Source: Candidatus Phytoplasma pruni (lineage in GTDB: Bacteria > Bacillota_I > Bacilli_A > Acholeplasmatales > Acholeplasmataceae). Taken from it: a stretch of 56,658 bases of DNA. The stretch spans positions 1-56,658 of the forward strand of contig NZ_JABUOH010000066.1 of assembly GCF_013391955.1 (NCBI RefSeq). The letters are read 5' to 3'. The notes below the pieces were generated by a model. The model ran no database searches. It saw nothing but the letters and a program-made list of their open reading frames with translations, and had not been told where the DNA came from. The position numbers and the translations under genes were made by a program. Shown here one piece after another: positions 27,511 to 36,788 of this stretch (within the stretch, counting starts at the first letter, position 1; each line of letters opens with the position of its first letter).

Positions 27511-28845
27511 ATGCAAATTAAAAAAAATAATAACGATTTTGTACAATATCATTTTGACGTAACTGTCAACGAATTCGAATCTTATATCAAAAAAGCTTTC
27601 GACAAAGTTCAACCTAAAGTAGAAATTAAAGGTTTTAGAAAAGGACATGTTTCCCAAAAAGTTTTTGACAAACATTACGGTCCTTCGGCTTTATATAAAG
27701 ATGCTTTCGGCATGATATATGTAGAAAAATTTCAAGAAATATTAGCTAATAAAGAATTTAAAACTGTAGGAGAACCTAAATTAGTTGATTTTGATATTGA
27801 AAAATTAGACAGAAAAAAACCTTTCAGTTTCGGTTTAGAAATGGCTTTAAAACCAGAAGTAAAAATATGTGATTACCAAAAAATTACATTAAATGATTTT
27901 AGAAAAAATGTTACTGATGAAGATGTTCAAGCACAAATGGATTTATTATTAAAACAAAACGAAACATTAGCGCCAAAAACAACTGATACTCCTTTAGAAA
28001 TGGGCGATGTAGCTATTTTTGATTTTAAAGGTTTTGTGGACGGAACTCCTTTTGAAGGCGGAGAAGCGACCAATCACAGTTTAGAAATCGGTTCTAACCA
28101 ATTTATTCCTGGTTTTGAAACAGGTATGTTAGGAATGAAAAAAGGCGAAAAAAGAGATATAAACGTAGTTTTTCCTGAAAATTATGGCAAAAAAGAATTA
28201 GCCGGTAAAGAAGCTGTTTTTCAAATCTTTTTAAAAGAAATGAAAACTCCTCAAAAATTCATTGTAACAGATGAATCTATTAAAAATTTAAAATTACCTA
28301 ATATTGAAACAGTAGATGAGTTAAAAAAAAGCATTAAAGAACATTTAGAAAACCAAAACAATTCAGAATATAATAACGAAGTTTTACAAAAAGTTTTTGA
28401 ATATTTAATCGCTAATTCTACTTTAACAGTTCCTCAGCATTTCGTGCAAACAGAAGTAGAAAATATCAAACAACAATTCGCTTCTCAACTACAAGAACAA
28501 AATATGAATTTAGAACAATATTTAAAAATGACTAATTCTAACGAAGAAGAATACGAAAAAAATACTTCCGAACAAGCTTTAAAAAACGTTCAAATTAATT
28601 TCTTATTAGACGAAGTAGTAGCTAAAGAAAACATACAAGTTACTCCAGAAGAAATAGAACACAGATACCAACAAATAAGCGCATATTATAAAATACCTAT
28701 TGATAAGTTAAAAGAAAATTATGCTGCGGAAAACATCAAAAACGGTTTATCTCAAATTAAAGCTGGTGATTTGTTAATTACAAAAGTTGTTTTTAAAGAA
28801 GAAAAAGAAGTTTCCCAACCAGAGACAACCAAAGAAAATAAATAA
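27511..28845 (+). CDS. tig: Trigger factor
   Basis: A 444-residue ribosome-associated chaperone. The ribosome-binding signature is 'KGFRKGHVS' near 40-48; the usual Pro of GFRxGxxP is replaced by Ser. A complete FKBP-type prolyl isomerase domain spans about 150-240 ('GDVAIFDFKGFVDGTPFEGG', 'FIPGFETGMLGMKKGEKR'), followed by a helical substrate-binding C-terminal domain to 430. Length is normal. The AGG-type Shine-Dalgarno is modest, and a structured leader lies upstream. It is followed by lon, putting nascent-chain folding beside protein degradation, a common layout in bacteria (where clpX usually lies between). Confidence 0.96.
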   Translation: MQIKKNNNDFVQYHFDVTVNEFESYIKKAFDKVQPKVEIKGFRKGHVSQKVFDKHYGPSALYKDAFGMIYVEKFQEILANKEFKTVGEPKLVDFDIEKLDRKKPFSFGLEMALKPEVKICDYQKITLNDFRKNVTDEDVQAQMDLLLKQNETLAPKTTDTPLEMGDVAIFDFKGFVDGTPFEGGEATNHSLEIGSNQFIPGFETGMLGMKKGEKRDINVVFPENYGKKELAGKEAVFQIFLKEMKTPQKFIVTDESIKNLKLPNIETVDELKKSIKEHLENQNNSEYNNEVLQKVFEYLIANSTLTVPQHFVQTEVENIKQQFASQLQEQNMNLEQYLKMTNSNEEEYEKNTSEQALKNVQINFLLDEVVAKENIQVTPEEIEHRYQQISAYYKIPIDKLKENYAAENIKNGLSQIKAGDLLITKVVFKEEKEVSQPETTKENK

Positions 28846-28854
28846 TTTATTTTT

Positions 28855-28885
28855 TTCACAATAAAAAATCTTTTTAGATTATAAT
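28855..28885 (+). promoter_or_regulatory. Likely lon promoter
   Basis: TTCACA (28855-28860, one change from TTGACA) and TATAAT (28880-28885) are 19 bp apart in the tig-lon gap. There is no CIRCE element. Confidence 0.5.
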
Positions 28886-28947
28886 ATAATTTATAGTCTT
28901 AATGAAAAAAATAATATTAATTTAACTTCACGCATAAAAAAGGATGA

Positions 28948-31374
28948 GTGGTGAATCAAATGAATAAAAAAGAAAACATTGATAAAACAGAAAAAATCGA
29001 TAAAAAAAATAAAGCAAAAATGGATGATGATATTATTCCTAACGAATTACCTGTTGTTATTGTGAGAAACGTTGTACCCATTCCTTCTAATGACTTTAGA
29101 ATTGAAATAGGACGCTCTTTTTCCATCAACGCTATTAAGCAATCAGAATTGCTGGAATCTCCTTACGTGATCATTTTATTGCAAAAAAATTTTTTACACG
29201 AAGAACCGAAAGTTTCTGATATAGAAAAACACGGTGTTTTAGCTAAAGTTTTACTAGCTATTAAAATTGATGATTTTCTTTACAAAGTTAAATTCCGTAT
29301 TTTAAATCGTGTTAAAGCGCAGAAATTAACGAAAAAAGATGACTTATATAGTGCTAAATTTTTGAATGTTCCTACAGTTTTAGGCGATTTGCAAGAAGAA
29401 CAAACTTTAATCAAATTAATCATTCAACAAATTACTTCCAATATCAGTCAGTTTTTATTAATTTCTGAAAATAGCTTTTTAGAACAAATACAAAATGGTG
29501 TAACAACCGAAAAAGCGGCTGATTTAATTATTTTTGCCTTAAGAATAGAAGAAAAAGAAAAATATAAATATTTAAAAGAACCTGATTTAAACAAAAGATT
29601 AGTTTATATTTTACAAGACATTAGAGTTAAAATAGACGTAGTTGAGTTAGAAAATAAAATTAACGAAGAAGTTAAACGTAGTATTGATGAAAACCAAAAA
29701 GAATTTTATTTAAGAGAAAAAATACGTGTTATTCAAAACGAATTAGGCGATAAAGTTAAAAAAGAAGAAGAAATTGAAGAATTAAGAAAAAAAATTAATT
29801 CCGCTAATATGCCTAAACCGATTAAAGAAAAAGCTTTACAAGAGCTTTCTCGTTATCAATCTATTTCCTCAGCAGTAGCTGATTCCTTTGTTATTCGCAA
29901 TTATTTAGATTTTTTAGTCGCTTTACCTTGGCAAAAAACAAGTAAAGATGTTAATGACTTGGAAAAAATACAAGCTACTTTAGAAAAAAACCATTACGGT
30001 TTAGCTAAAGCTAAAGAACGTATTGTAGAATACGCAGCAGTCAAAATCATGACTAAGAAAAACGCTCAAACTATCCTTTGTTTATCAGGGCCTCCTGGCG
30101 TTGGTAAAACTACTTTAGCTATTTCTATTGCTGAAGCTTTAGGGCGTAAATTCGTTAAACAATCTTTAGGTGGTATGCAAGAAGAGAGTGAGATCAGAGG
30201 TCATAGAAGAACTTACGTAGGGGCGATGCCAGGACGTATTTTAAACGGTTTAAAAGATGCGGGCGTGAGAAATCCAGTCTTTTTATTAGATGAAATTGAT
30301 AAATTAGTGACTAATTCGCATCATGATCCTTCTTCGGCTTTATTGGAAGTTCTTGATCCAAAACAAAACCAAAATTTTGTTGATCTTTATTTATCTGAAC
30401 CTTTTGATTTATCACAAGTTTTATTTATCACAACTGCTAACGATTTAAGCGCTATCGCTCCTCCTTTAAGAGATCGTTTAGAAGTGATTGAACTAAGTTC
30501 TTATACAGAACAAGATAAATTAATTATCGCTAAAGAGCATTTATTACCTAAACAGTTAAAAGAGCACGGAATTGATGAAACTCAATTCGAAATTGACGAT
30601 TTCACCTTGCTTTATATCATCAGACATTATACTAAAGAAGCTGGTGTGAGAAATTTAACTAAGAAAATAGCTCATTTAATACGTAAAACTGTGAAAGAAA
30701 TTTTAATCAATAAAGTTGAAAAAGTGACAATCGATAAGAACAACATCGAAAAATATTTAGGTAAAGTTATTTTCCAACATTTATTAATGGAAGAAAAACC
30801 TCAAATTGGTGTGGTTAACGGTTTAGCTTATACCTCTTTTGGTGGAGATATTTTACCAGTGGAAGCGACTTATTACAAAGGTAAGGGTAAATTAGTTCTT
30901 ACCGGTCATTTAGGTAAAGTTATTGAAGAAAGCGCTTTTACAGCCTTTAGCTTTTTAAAAGCTAATGCGGAAAAATTAGGCATTGATTATAAAATTTTTG
31001 ATGAAAATGATTTCCACATTAACTTTTTAGAAGGCGCTATTCCTAAAGATGGTCCTTCTGCCGGCGTTACTATCGCAACTTCCATTTATTCAGCTATCAA
31101 AAGAACATGTGTTCGTAAAGATATAGGAATGACGGGAGAAATAACTCTAAGAGGTTCTGTTTTACCGATTGGCGGTTTAAAAGAAAAAGCTATCGCTGCT
31201 AATAGAAGCGGTCTTAACACTATTTTCATTCCTAAAGATAACTTAAAAGATGTGGATGAAATTCCTATCGAAGTAAGAGAAAAATTAGAAATTATTGCTA
31301 TTCAAAACGCCGATGATGTGTTTTTAAAAGCTTTAGTTCCTTTAAAAGAAGAGGTTTATAATAATGTCCTTTAG
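28948..31374 (+). CDS. lon: Lon ATP-dependent protease
   Basis: An 808-residue LonA. After a Lys-rich start, residues about 30-215 form the substrate-binding LON domain ('LPVVIVRNVVPIPSNDFRIEIGR'). Coiled-coil helices span 230-300. The AAA domain has Walker A GPPGVGKT (381-388) and 'FLLDEIDK'. The protease domain carries the catalytic Ser in 'PKDGPSAGVT' and the Lys in 'GGLKEKAIAANRSG'. The enzyme is complete. Three possible starts lie close together: GTG 28948, GTG 28951 and ATG 28960; AAAAAGGA ending at 28944 best fits 28951. It overlaps the small secG-like gene by 11 nt. With two FtsH copies it makes up the AAA+ proteolysis set seen here. Confidence 0.97.
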   Translation: MVNQMNKKENIDKTEKIDKKNKAKMDDDIIPNELPVVIVRNVVPIPSNDFRIEIGRSFSINAIKQSELLESPYVIILLQKNFLHEEPKVSDIEKHGVLAKVLLAIKIDDFLYKVKFRILNRVKAQKLTKKDDLYSAKFLNVPTVLGDLQEEQTLIKLIIQQITSNISQFLLISENSFLEQIQNGVTTEKAADLIIFALRIEEKEKYKYLKEPDLNKRLVYILQDIRVKIDVVELENKINEEVKRSIDENQKEFYLREKIRVIQNELGDKVKKEEEIEELRKKINSANMPKPIKEKALQELSRYQSISSAVADSFVIRNYLDFLVALPWQKTSKDVNDLEKIQATLEKNHYGLAKAKERIVEYAAVKIMTKKNAQTILCLSGPPGVGKTTLAISIAEALGRKFVKQSLGGMQEESEIRGHRRTYVGAMPGRILNGLKDAGVRNPVFLLDEIDKLVTNSHHDPSSALLEVLDPKQNQNFVDLYLSEPFDLSQVLFITTANDLSAIAPPLRDRLEVIELSSYTEQDKLIIAKEHLLPKQLKEHGIDETQFEIDDFTLLYIIRHYTKEAGVRNLTKKIAHLIRKTVKEILINKVEKVTIDKNNIEKYLGKVIFQHLLMEEKPQIGVVNGLAYTSFGGDILPVEATYYKGKGKLVLTGHLGKVIEESAFTAFSFLKANAEKLGIDYKIFDENDFHINFLEGAIPKDGPSAGVTIATSIYSAIKRTCVRKDIGMTGEITLRGSVLPIGGLKEKAIAANRSGLNTIFIPKDNLKDVDEIPIEVREKLEIIAIQNADDVFLKALVPLKEEVYNNVL

Positions 31375-31597
31375 TCAAATGCAAATATTAACAAGTAATT
31401 ATGTAGTATATCCAGTTGCTGTTTTAATTATTTTAGGCATCTTGTTTTCTTCTGAAAAAAGCGTTGTAGACGCTTTTACAGAACAATATGGTGGTAACAG
31501 TTCTCAAGGGAAAAGTTCTCCTTTAGATAAAATCATTTTTGTCTTAGTGTTTATCCTCTTTTTTTCAGCTTTCATTACAGTGCGCCCAAATTCTTAA
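31364..31597 (+). CDS. secG: Putative SecG preprotein translocase subunit
   Basis: A 77-residue protein with two membrane segments (about 13-29 and 55-71) joined by a Gly/Ser-rich hydrophilic loop 'FTEQYGGNSSQGKSS'. The loop, the 'ILFSSEK' that ends segment 1 (SecG: LLQSSKS) and the 'LDKIIFVLVFIL' start of segment 2 (SecG: LDxxLxRxT) all fit Bacillus SecG in order and length (76 residues). It overlaps the end of lon by 11 nt, so it is translationally coupled to it. The match rests on architecture and short motifs only. If correct it completes SecYEG in an organism that exports effectors by Sec. Confidence 0.6.
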   Translation: MSFSQMQILTSNYVVYPVAVLIILGILFSSEKSVVDAFTEQYGGNSSQGKSSPLDKIIFVLVFILFFSAFITVRPNS

Positions 31598-31642
31598 TTC
31601 TTAAATAAAAAATAAAAAAAGATATTTTTTTGTTATAAAATA

Positions 31643-31671
31643 TTGACATTCGTTATTTTATATGTTAAAAT
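31643..31671 (+). promoter_or_regulatory. Strong promoter of rpsU
   Basis: A perfect -35 TTGACA (31643-31648), 17-bp spacer, and -10 TAAAAT (31666-31671) preceded by TG (extended -10). It is the clearest housekeeping promoter in the window. Confidence 0.8.
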
Positions 31672-31747
31672 AATTGTAGTTACAAAATATTTTATAAAAA
31701 TTATACATATAAATATTTTTTATAGTAAAAAAAGGGGGGATTGTTAA

Positions 31748-31921
31748 ATGCCTAAAACTATAGTTCGCGAAGAAGAAAATATCGATGACGCTTTACGCAG
31801 ATTTAAAAGAGATGTTTCTAAATCTGGTAACCTTGCGCAAGCTCGTAAAAAAGAGTATTATGTTAAGCCAAGTGTAGAGAGAAAAAATCGTAAAAAAATC
31901 TTAAAAAACAAAAAACATTAA
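31748..31921 (+). CDS. rpsU: Ribosomal protein S21
   Basis: A 57-residue small-subunit protein. The translation starts [19 protein letters not shown] and continues with '[19 protein letters not shown]' and a basic Arg/Lys tail, which is the S21 pattern. A strong Shine-Dalgarno GGGGGGA at about 31734-31740 and the promoter at 31643 precede it, and a terminator follows directly, so it is a monocistronic unit. In many bacteria rpsU heads the rpsU-dnaG-rpoD operon. Here dnaG and sigA lie further downstream in the same order but are separated by ybeY, era and glyS. Confidence 0.95.
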   Translation: MPKTIVREEENIDDALRRFKRDVSKSGNLAQARKKEYYVKPSVERKNRKKILKNKKH

Positions 31922-31938
31922 ATTATTTTTAATAAAAT

Positions 31939-31969
31939 AAGCTACCTATCCAAAAAGGTGCTTTTTTTT
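31939..31969 (+). terminator. Terminator after rpsU
   Basis: AAGC and ACCT (31939-31942, 31944-31947) pair with AGGT and GCTT (31956-31959, 31960-31963), with one bulged T and a T run to 31969. Confidence 0.8.
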
Positions 31970-32026
31970 ATTTAAAATATATTTTTTAGTATAAAAAATA
32001 TTACATAAAAGGAAATTAAAATTAAT

Positions 32027-32436
32027 ATGATTATTAAAATACATAATCAAACTGACATCAATATTAAACCTTTTACTAACTCTTTATTCAAAATATTTAG
32101 CTCTTTTGAAGAAAAAAAAAACTACATATTGTCTTTATAGACAACATTAAAATGCAAGAAATGAACTTGTATTATCGTCAAAAAGATTATCCTACTGATG
32201 TTTTGACTTTTAAGAACGACGCTAATGATGATTCTTTAGGGGATATTATCATTTCTTTGCCCAAAGCTTTCGAACAAGCGGAGAAATTAAAACACAGTCA
32301 TCAAAGAGAAATTAGTTTTTTAGCTGTGCACGGATATTTACATTTAAAAGGTTATGAAGACGAAACAGAAGAAGGTTTGTTGGAAATGATCGAAATACAA
32401 GATAAAATTTTAAAAGAACATCATTTAGATAAATAG
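32027..32436 (+). CDS. ybeY: YbeY rRNA-maturation endoribonuclease, frame interrupted at an A10 run
   Basis: YbeY homologue split between two frames. ATG 32027, with AAAAGGAAA upstream, opens MIIKIHNQTDINIKPFTNSL and stops at a TAG in 32138-32140. The frame holding the rest (from about 32122, 'LHIVFIDNIKMQEMNLYY' then 'PTDVLTF', 'GDIIISLPKAFEQAE' and HGYLHLKGYEDE) has a TGA at 32107-32109. Both halves align in order with Bacillus YbeY. The switch must occur in the ten A's at 32112-32121: one added A, or a -1 slip, restores 136 residues. The conserved HGxLHLxGYDH zinc motif lacks its third His (Asp instead). ATG 32152 gives only a 94-residue C-terminal part. It may be a sequencing error, a pseudogene, or a gene read by slippage. 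Confidence 0.75.
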
Positions 32437-32478
32437 TTGTTTAAATAAATAATATCAATTTTGAAGGAGAAAAAATTA

Positions 32479-33366
32479 GTGTTTAAATCAGGTTTTATTA
32501 CTATGATAGGCAATACTAATGTAGGCAAATCTACATTATTAAATTCTTTGATAAAACAAAAAATTTCTATTACCAGTTCTAAATCACAAACGACTCGTAA
32601 TAAAATTATGGGTATCATTAACGACCCTCATTATCAATTAATTTTTGTAGACACTCCGGGAATACATAAAGAAAAATATTTATTAAATAACAATATGAAT
32701 TCTGTAGCGATGCAAAGTATTAAAGATGTGGATATTGTTTTATTCGTAGTTGATCGCGAATGTACGCCTAAAGAAGAAAAAATTTTACAAACTATTCAAC
32801 AACATAATAAAAAAGTGATTTTAGTGATTAATAAAATAGATGACATTAAGAAAAAGATTTTAATCGATAAAATTATTTTTAGTTATTTAGAGAAATTTCC
32901 TTTCGAACATATTGTCCCTTTGTCCGCTATGACGCAACAAAACGTAGATATTTTGCAAGAAAAAATTTTATCTTTAACAGAAGAAGGACCGCTTTATTTC
33001 GATAACACCATGGTTACTAACGTGACAGATCAAGAAATGATCTCAGAACTAGTCAGAGAAAAAATTCTTTATCACGTGCACGAAGAAGTTCCTCATGCAT
33101 GCGCTGCCGCAGTAGAAGATATGCGTCCGATGGAAGAAGATCCTTCCATGTTGGAAATTTCGGTTTTAATTTTAGTGGAAAAACCTAGTCAAAAGAAAAT
33201 TTTAATCGGTGCTAAGGGCGAAAAGATAAAAAGAATCGGTACAGAAGCTAGAAAAGATATCAACCGTACTTTAAACAAAAGAATTCATCTTAACATCTGG
33301 ATTAAAGTAGAAAAAAATTGGCGCAATAGAATGAACTTATTAAAACAATTAGGATATATACATTAA
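32479..33366 (+). CDS. era: GTPase Era
   Basis: A 295-residue GTPase for 30S assembly that binds the 3' end of 16S rRNA. G1 is GNTNVGKST (11-19), switch I 'SQTTRNKIMGI', G3 DTPGIHK, G4 NKID, and the C-terminal KH domain has 'ILIGAKGEKIKRIGTEAR'. The longer reading from TTG 32461 is unlikely because AAGGAG (32464-32469) falls inside it; GTG 32479 has ideal spacing and gives the usual 'FKSGFITMIGN' start. Next to ybeY, as in most Firmicutes (both act in 16S maturation). Confidence 0.96.
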   Translation: MFKSGFITMIGNTNVGKSTLLNSLIKQKISITSSKSQTTRNKIMGIINDPHYQLIFVDTPGIHKEKYLLNNNMNSVAMQSIKDVDIVLFVVDRECTPKEEKILQTIQQHNKKVILVINKIDDIKKKILIDKIIFSYLEKFPFEHIVPLSAMTQQNVDILQEKILSLTEEGPLYFDNTMVTNVTDQEMISELVREKILYHVHEEVPHACAAAVEDMRPMEEDPSMLEISVLILVEKPSQKKILIGAKGEKIKRIGTEARKDINRTLNKRIHLNIWIKVEKNWRNRMNLLKQLGYIH

Positions 33367-33419
33367 ATACGATAATAATATATATTTATTTATGACAAAA
33401 AATAGCAAAGGATAAAAAC

Positions 33420-34778
33420 ATGTTATCTTTAAAAGAAATAATTATTTTTGCTAAACAGAATGGTTTTGTTTTTTCAGGTAGTGAAATTTATGGCGGTTTA
33501 TCAAATAGTTTTGATTACGGTCCTTTAGGAACTTTGTTAAAACAAAACATTAAAAAAGCTTGGAAAAAGAAATTTTTTCAAGAAAGAGATGATAATGTTT
33601 TATTGGATAGTTCTATTATAATGAACTCCCAAATTTGGGAAGCATCCGGACATTTAGAAATGTTTATTGATCCTTTAACCGAAAACAAAGACACTAATAA
33701 ACGTTATAGAGCGGATAAATTAATTCAAAGTCATGATCCTTCTTTTGACGTTAGCGCCTTATCTTTTGAAGAAATGACGCAATATTTAATTGCGAACGAA
33801 GTTTTAGGGACCAAAAATTGGGCTCCTGTTAAAAAATTCAATATGTTGTTTCAAACTCATCAAGGGGTTGTGATAGAGGAAAAAAAGCCTTTATATTTAA
33901 GACCAGAAACTTGTCAAGGTATTTTTGTTAATTTTAAAAATATTTTAAATTCGACTAGAAAAAAATTACCTTTTGGAGTCGGTCAAGTCGGCAAATCTTT
34001 CCGTAATGAAATTACACCAGGTAATTTTATTTTTAGAACTTGTGAATTTGAACAAATGGAATTAGAATTCTTTTGTCAACCCGAAACACATCAAGAATGG
34101 TTCTCTTATTGGAAAGAATACTCTTATAATTTCTTATTACAACTAGGCGTTAAAAAAGAAAATTTAGAACTAAAAGATCATAAAGAAACTGAATTAAGTC
34201 ATTATTCTAACGCTACTTCTGATATTTTATTCCGTTTTCCTTGGGGTTTTGATGAATTATGGGGAATAGCATCAAGAACTGATTTTGATTTGAAAAATCA
34301 TCAAAAATATTCTAAAAAAGATTTACAATATTTTGATGAAAATACCAAAGAAAAATACTTTCCTTTTGTGATTGAGCCTTCTTTAGGGGTTGAAAGGTTA
34401 TTTTTAGCTCTTTTGGCTAACAGTTTAGAAACAGAGCAGCTAAATGATGAAACTTCACGAACAGTGTTAAAAATTCATCCTTTTTTAGCTCCTTATAAAA
34501 TAGCTATTTTACCTTTGATGAAAAAAATTCATCGTCCTAAAGCGAAAGAATTACAAAAAAAATTATCTCATTATTTCGAATTAACTTATGATGAAAACCA
34601 AAGTATCGGTAAAAGATATAGAAGACAAGATTCTATAGGAACTCCTTTTTGTTGTACGGTAGATGATCAAACTTTAGAAGATAATACGGTCACAATTAGA
34701 GATAGAGATACTATGAAACAACATAGAATACCTATGGAACAAATCCGTGATTATATAGAAAATAAATTATTGTTTTAA
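33420..34778 (+). CDS. glyS: Glycyl-tRNA synthetase (alpha2 type)
   Basis: A 452-residue class II glycyl-tRNA synthetase of the single-chain dimer type also found in Mycoplasma and archaea. 'GSEIYGGLSNSFDYGPLG' near residues 20-37 is the Gly-specific start. Motif 2 is in 'SFRNEITPGNFIFRTCEFEQMELEFF', motif 3 in 'PFVIEPSLGVERLFLALL', and the anticodon-binding domain covers about 355-450. Length fits the family (about 460). AAAGGA precedes the ATG. It lies between era and dnaG; in Bacillus a different glyQS pair occupies a related position (era-recO-glyQS). Confidence 0.96.
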   Translation: MLSLKEIIIFAKQNGFVFSGSEIYGGLSNSFDYGPLGTLLKQNIKKAWKKKFFQERDDNVLLDSSIIMNSQIWEASGHLEMFIDPLTENKDTNKRYRADKLIQSHDPSFDVSALSFEEMTQYLIANEVLGTKNWAPVKKFNMLFQTHQGVVIEEKKPLYLRPETCQGIFVNFKNILNSTRKKLPFGVGQVGKSFRNEITPGNFIFRTCEFEQMELEFFCQPETHQEWFSYWKEYSYNFLLQLGVKKENLELKDHKETELSHYSNATSDILFRFPWGFDELWGIASRTDFDLKNHQKYSKKDLQYFDENTKEKYFPFVIEPSLGVERLFLALLANSLETEQLNDETSRTVLKIHPFLAPYKIAILPLMKKIHRPKAKELQKKLSHYFELTYDENQSIGKRYRRQDSIGTPFCCTVDDQTLEDNTVTIRDRDTMKQHRIPMEQIRDYIENKLLF

Positions 34779-34807
34779 GAATTGTAAAGTGGTGAAAAAG
34801 CGATTTT

Positions 34808-36703
34808 ATGGATAAAATGAAGGAATCTTTCGTTGCACAAATCAATGAAAAAATACCCATTTATGAATTAGTTCTTAAATCAGGTGTGGTCTTAAAAAAA
34901 CAAGGCAAAAACTTTATGGGTTTATGTCCTTTTCATCAAGAAAAAACACCTTCTTTTTCTGTTTCTAAAGAAAAAAATATTGCCTTTTGTATGTCTTGTA
35001 GCAAAGGCGGTAAACCAGTTACTTATTGGCGTCAATTGAAAAATATTTCTACCGAAAAAGCGGTAGAAGAATTATGTGAACAATTTCATATTGATTTGCC
35101 GAAAAAAAAGAAAAACAATAAAGATGTTTTATACGATGTATTGAATGCTGCACAAAAATATTTTCATGATTCACTTTTATACATTATTGACAATATTAAA
35201 GATCACCCTTTAGAACACTATTTATTTCAAGAAAGAAAACTGACTTTAGAATTGATTAAAGAATTTGGTTTAGGTTATGCTTACGATGATTTTAACTCTC
35301 TAAAAGATTATTTATTAGAGAAAGGTTTCTCTGCTAAAACTTTATTGAAATTAGGTTTAATTAAACAAAGAGCTAATAACGAAGAAGAGTATTATAATTT
35401 TTTCGTAGACCGTTTGATGTTCCCTTTGACGGATGAAAAAGGCAATATTGTGGGTTTTTCAGGACGTTTGATTAAAGAAAAGGAAAAATATCCTAAATAT
35501 TTATTCAATCCCGAAACTGCTTTATTTAAAAAAAGTAATCTTTTATATCGTTTATACGAACATCAAGAAGAAATTCAAGCTAAGAACGAAATTATTCTCA
35601 CTGAAGGTGTTTTTGATGTTATAGCTTTTTACAAAAAAGGCATTCAAAACGTAGTAGCCACTTTAGGAACTAGTTTTACGGAACAACACGCTAAATTACT
35701 TCAAACTAAAAGTCAAAATTGTTTAATCATTTATGATAGCGATAATGCGGGTAAAGAAGCGGCTCTGAAAATATCGGCTTTACTGATTAAACGTAATTTC
35801 AAAATTAAAATAGTGACTTTGCCTGATAATCTAGACCCAGACCAATACATTTTACAGAAAAACACTATCAATCTTTCTTCTTTAAAAGAAAAAGCGAAAG
35901 ATTTTGTCTTTTATAATGTAGAAGAATGGAAAGAACAGAACCAAAGTGATGAGGAAATAGAGTCTAAAATCGTTGCTTTATTGAAATATTACGATCTAGA
36001 AACTAAAAGATATTACGCGAAAGAATTGTATAAAACATATCAAATTTCCTTAAATTTAGCGAAACAAACTTATGATAAAGAAAACAACTTATTAAATGAT
36101 AAAAAAGGTTATCAACTTTTAAGTCAAATTATCAGTGATTCAGATAAATTCATTCATATTCAAAAAATGAACAAAAAACAATATAATGAAACTGATAAAC
36201 ATATCATTATTGAGATTCTGTTAAGCGATAAGTTTTTGCCATTAATTTACGAAAGAAGCCTTATTATTTTTTTAAAAAATCCGGTGTTGATTGATATTGT
36301 TGCTAAAATCAAAGAATATTACGAAAAACATTTGCCTGAAGAAAACATTCATGTTAATCGGCATGTTGATTTAGAAAGATTCGCCCTTCTTTATGAAGAT
36401 TTTTTTCAAGAAAGAAAAGCGAAATTCGATTTTGATCTTTTCAAAGAAGATATTGAAAATAGTTTTTTATTTAAACAGAAAAAAACCCTACCACATTTAG
36501 AAGATGTGAAAGCTCTTTTAGCAAAAAAAACACAATTAGATGAATTTGCCGACATAGAAACAGAAATTTCTTCTTTAGAAAAAGAATTAACTCAAATGAT
36601 AAACAACGAAGCAGACATCCGACAGATAGAAGAAAAAGGGCAAAAATTAATCCAAAAAAAGTTAGAACTTCACAAAGTAAGAGAAAAGTTAGCTAAATTA
36701 TAA
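34808..36703 (+). CDS. dnaG: DNA primase
   Basis: A 631-residue chromosomal primase. The zinc-binding domain has C40, H43, C61 and C64 ('GLCPFHQEKTPSF', 'AFCMSCSKGG'). The RNA-polymerase core has 'EFGLGYAYDDFNSLKDYL' and 'RLMFPLTDEKGNIVGFSGR', and the TOPRIM fold 'LTEGVFDVIAFYKKG' and 'IIYDSDNAGKEA'. A helical C-terminal helicase-interaction region follows from about 430. It is the full-length housekeeping primase, unlike the short dnaG copies of phytoplasma mobile units. It is followed by sigA after 85 bp, preserving the classical dnaG-rpoD order. Confidence 0.96.
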   Translation: MDKMKESFVAQINEKIPIYELVLKSGVVLKKQGKNFMGLCPFHQEKTPSFSVSKEKNIAFCMSCSKGGKPVTYWRQLKNISTEKAVEELCEQFHIDLPKKKKNNKDVLYDVLNAAQKYFHDSLLYIIDNIKDHPLEHYLFQERKLTLELIKEFGLGYAYDDFNSLKDYLLEKGFSAKTLLKLGLIKQRANNEEEYYNFFVDRLMFPLTDEKGNIVGFSGRLIKEKEKYPKYLFNPETALFKKSNLLYRLYEHQEEIQAKNEIILTEGVFDVIAFYKKGIQNVVATLGTSFTEQHAKLLQTKSQNCLIIYDSDNAGKEAALKISALLIKRNFKIKIVTLPDNLDPDQYILQKNTINLSSLKEKAKDFVFYNVEEWKEQNQSDEEIESKIVALLKYYDLETKRYYAKELYKTYQISLNLAKQTYDKENNLLNDKKGYQLLSQIISDSDKFIHIQKMNKKQYNETDKHIIIEILLSDKFLPLIYERSLIIFLKNPVLIDIVAKIKEYYEKHLPEENIHVNRHVDLERFALLYEDFFQERKAKFDFDLFKEDIENSFLFKQKKTLPHLEDVKALLAKKTQLDEFADIETEISSLEKELTQMINNEADIRQIEEKGQKLIQKKLELHKVREKLAKL

Positions 36704-36788
36704 AAACCAATTAAAAGAGGCTAAAATCTAGGTTATCTTATCATTATCGTACTAAAATTGTATAAAATAAAATTAATGGGTGAAAAAT

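Noticed and set aside
28846-28947. CIRCE or other heat-shock operator before lon
   Set aside because: Neither TTAGCACTC nor its inverted partner is present here or before tig.
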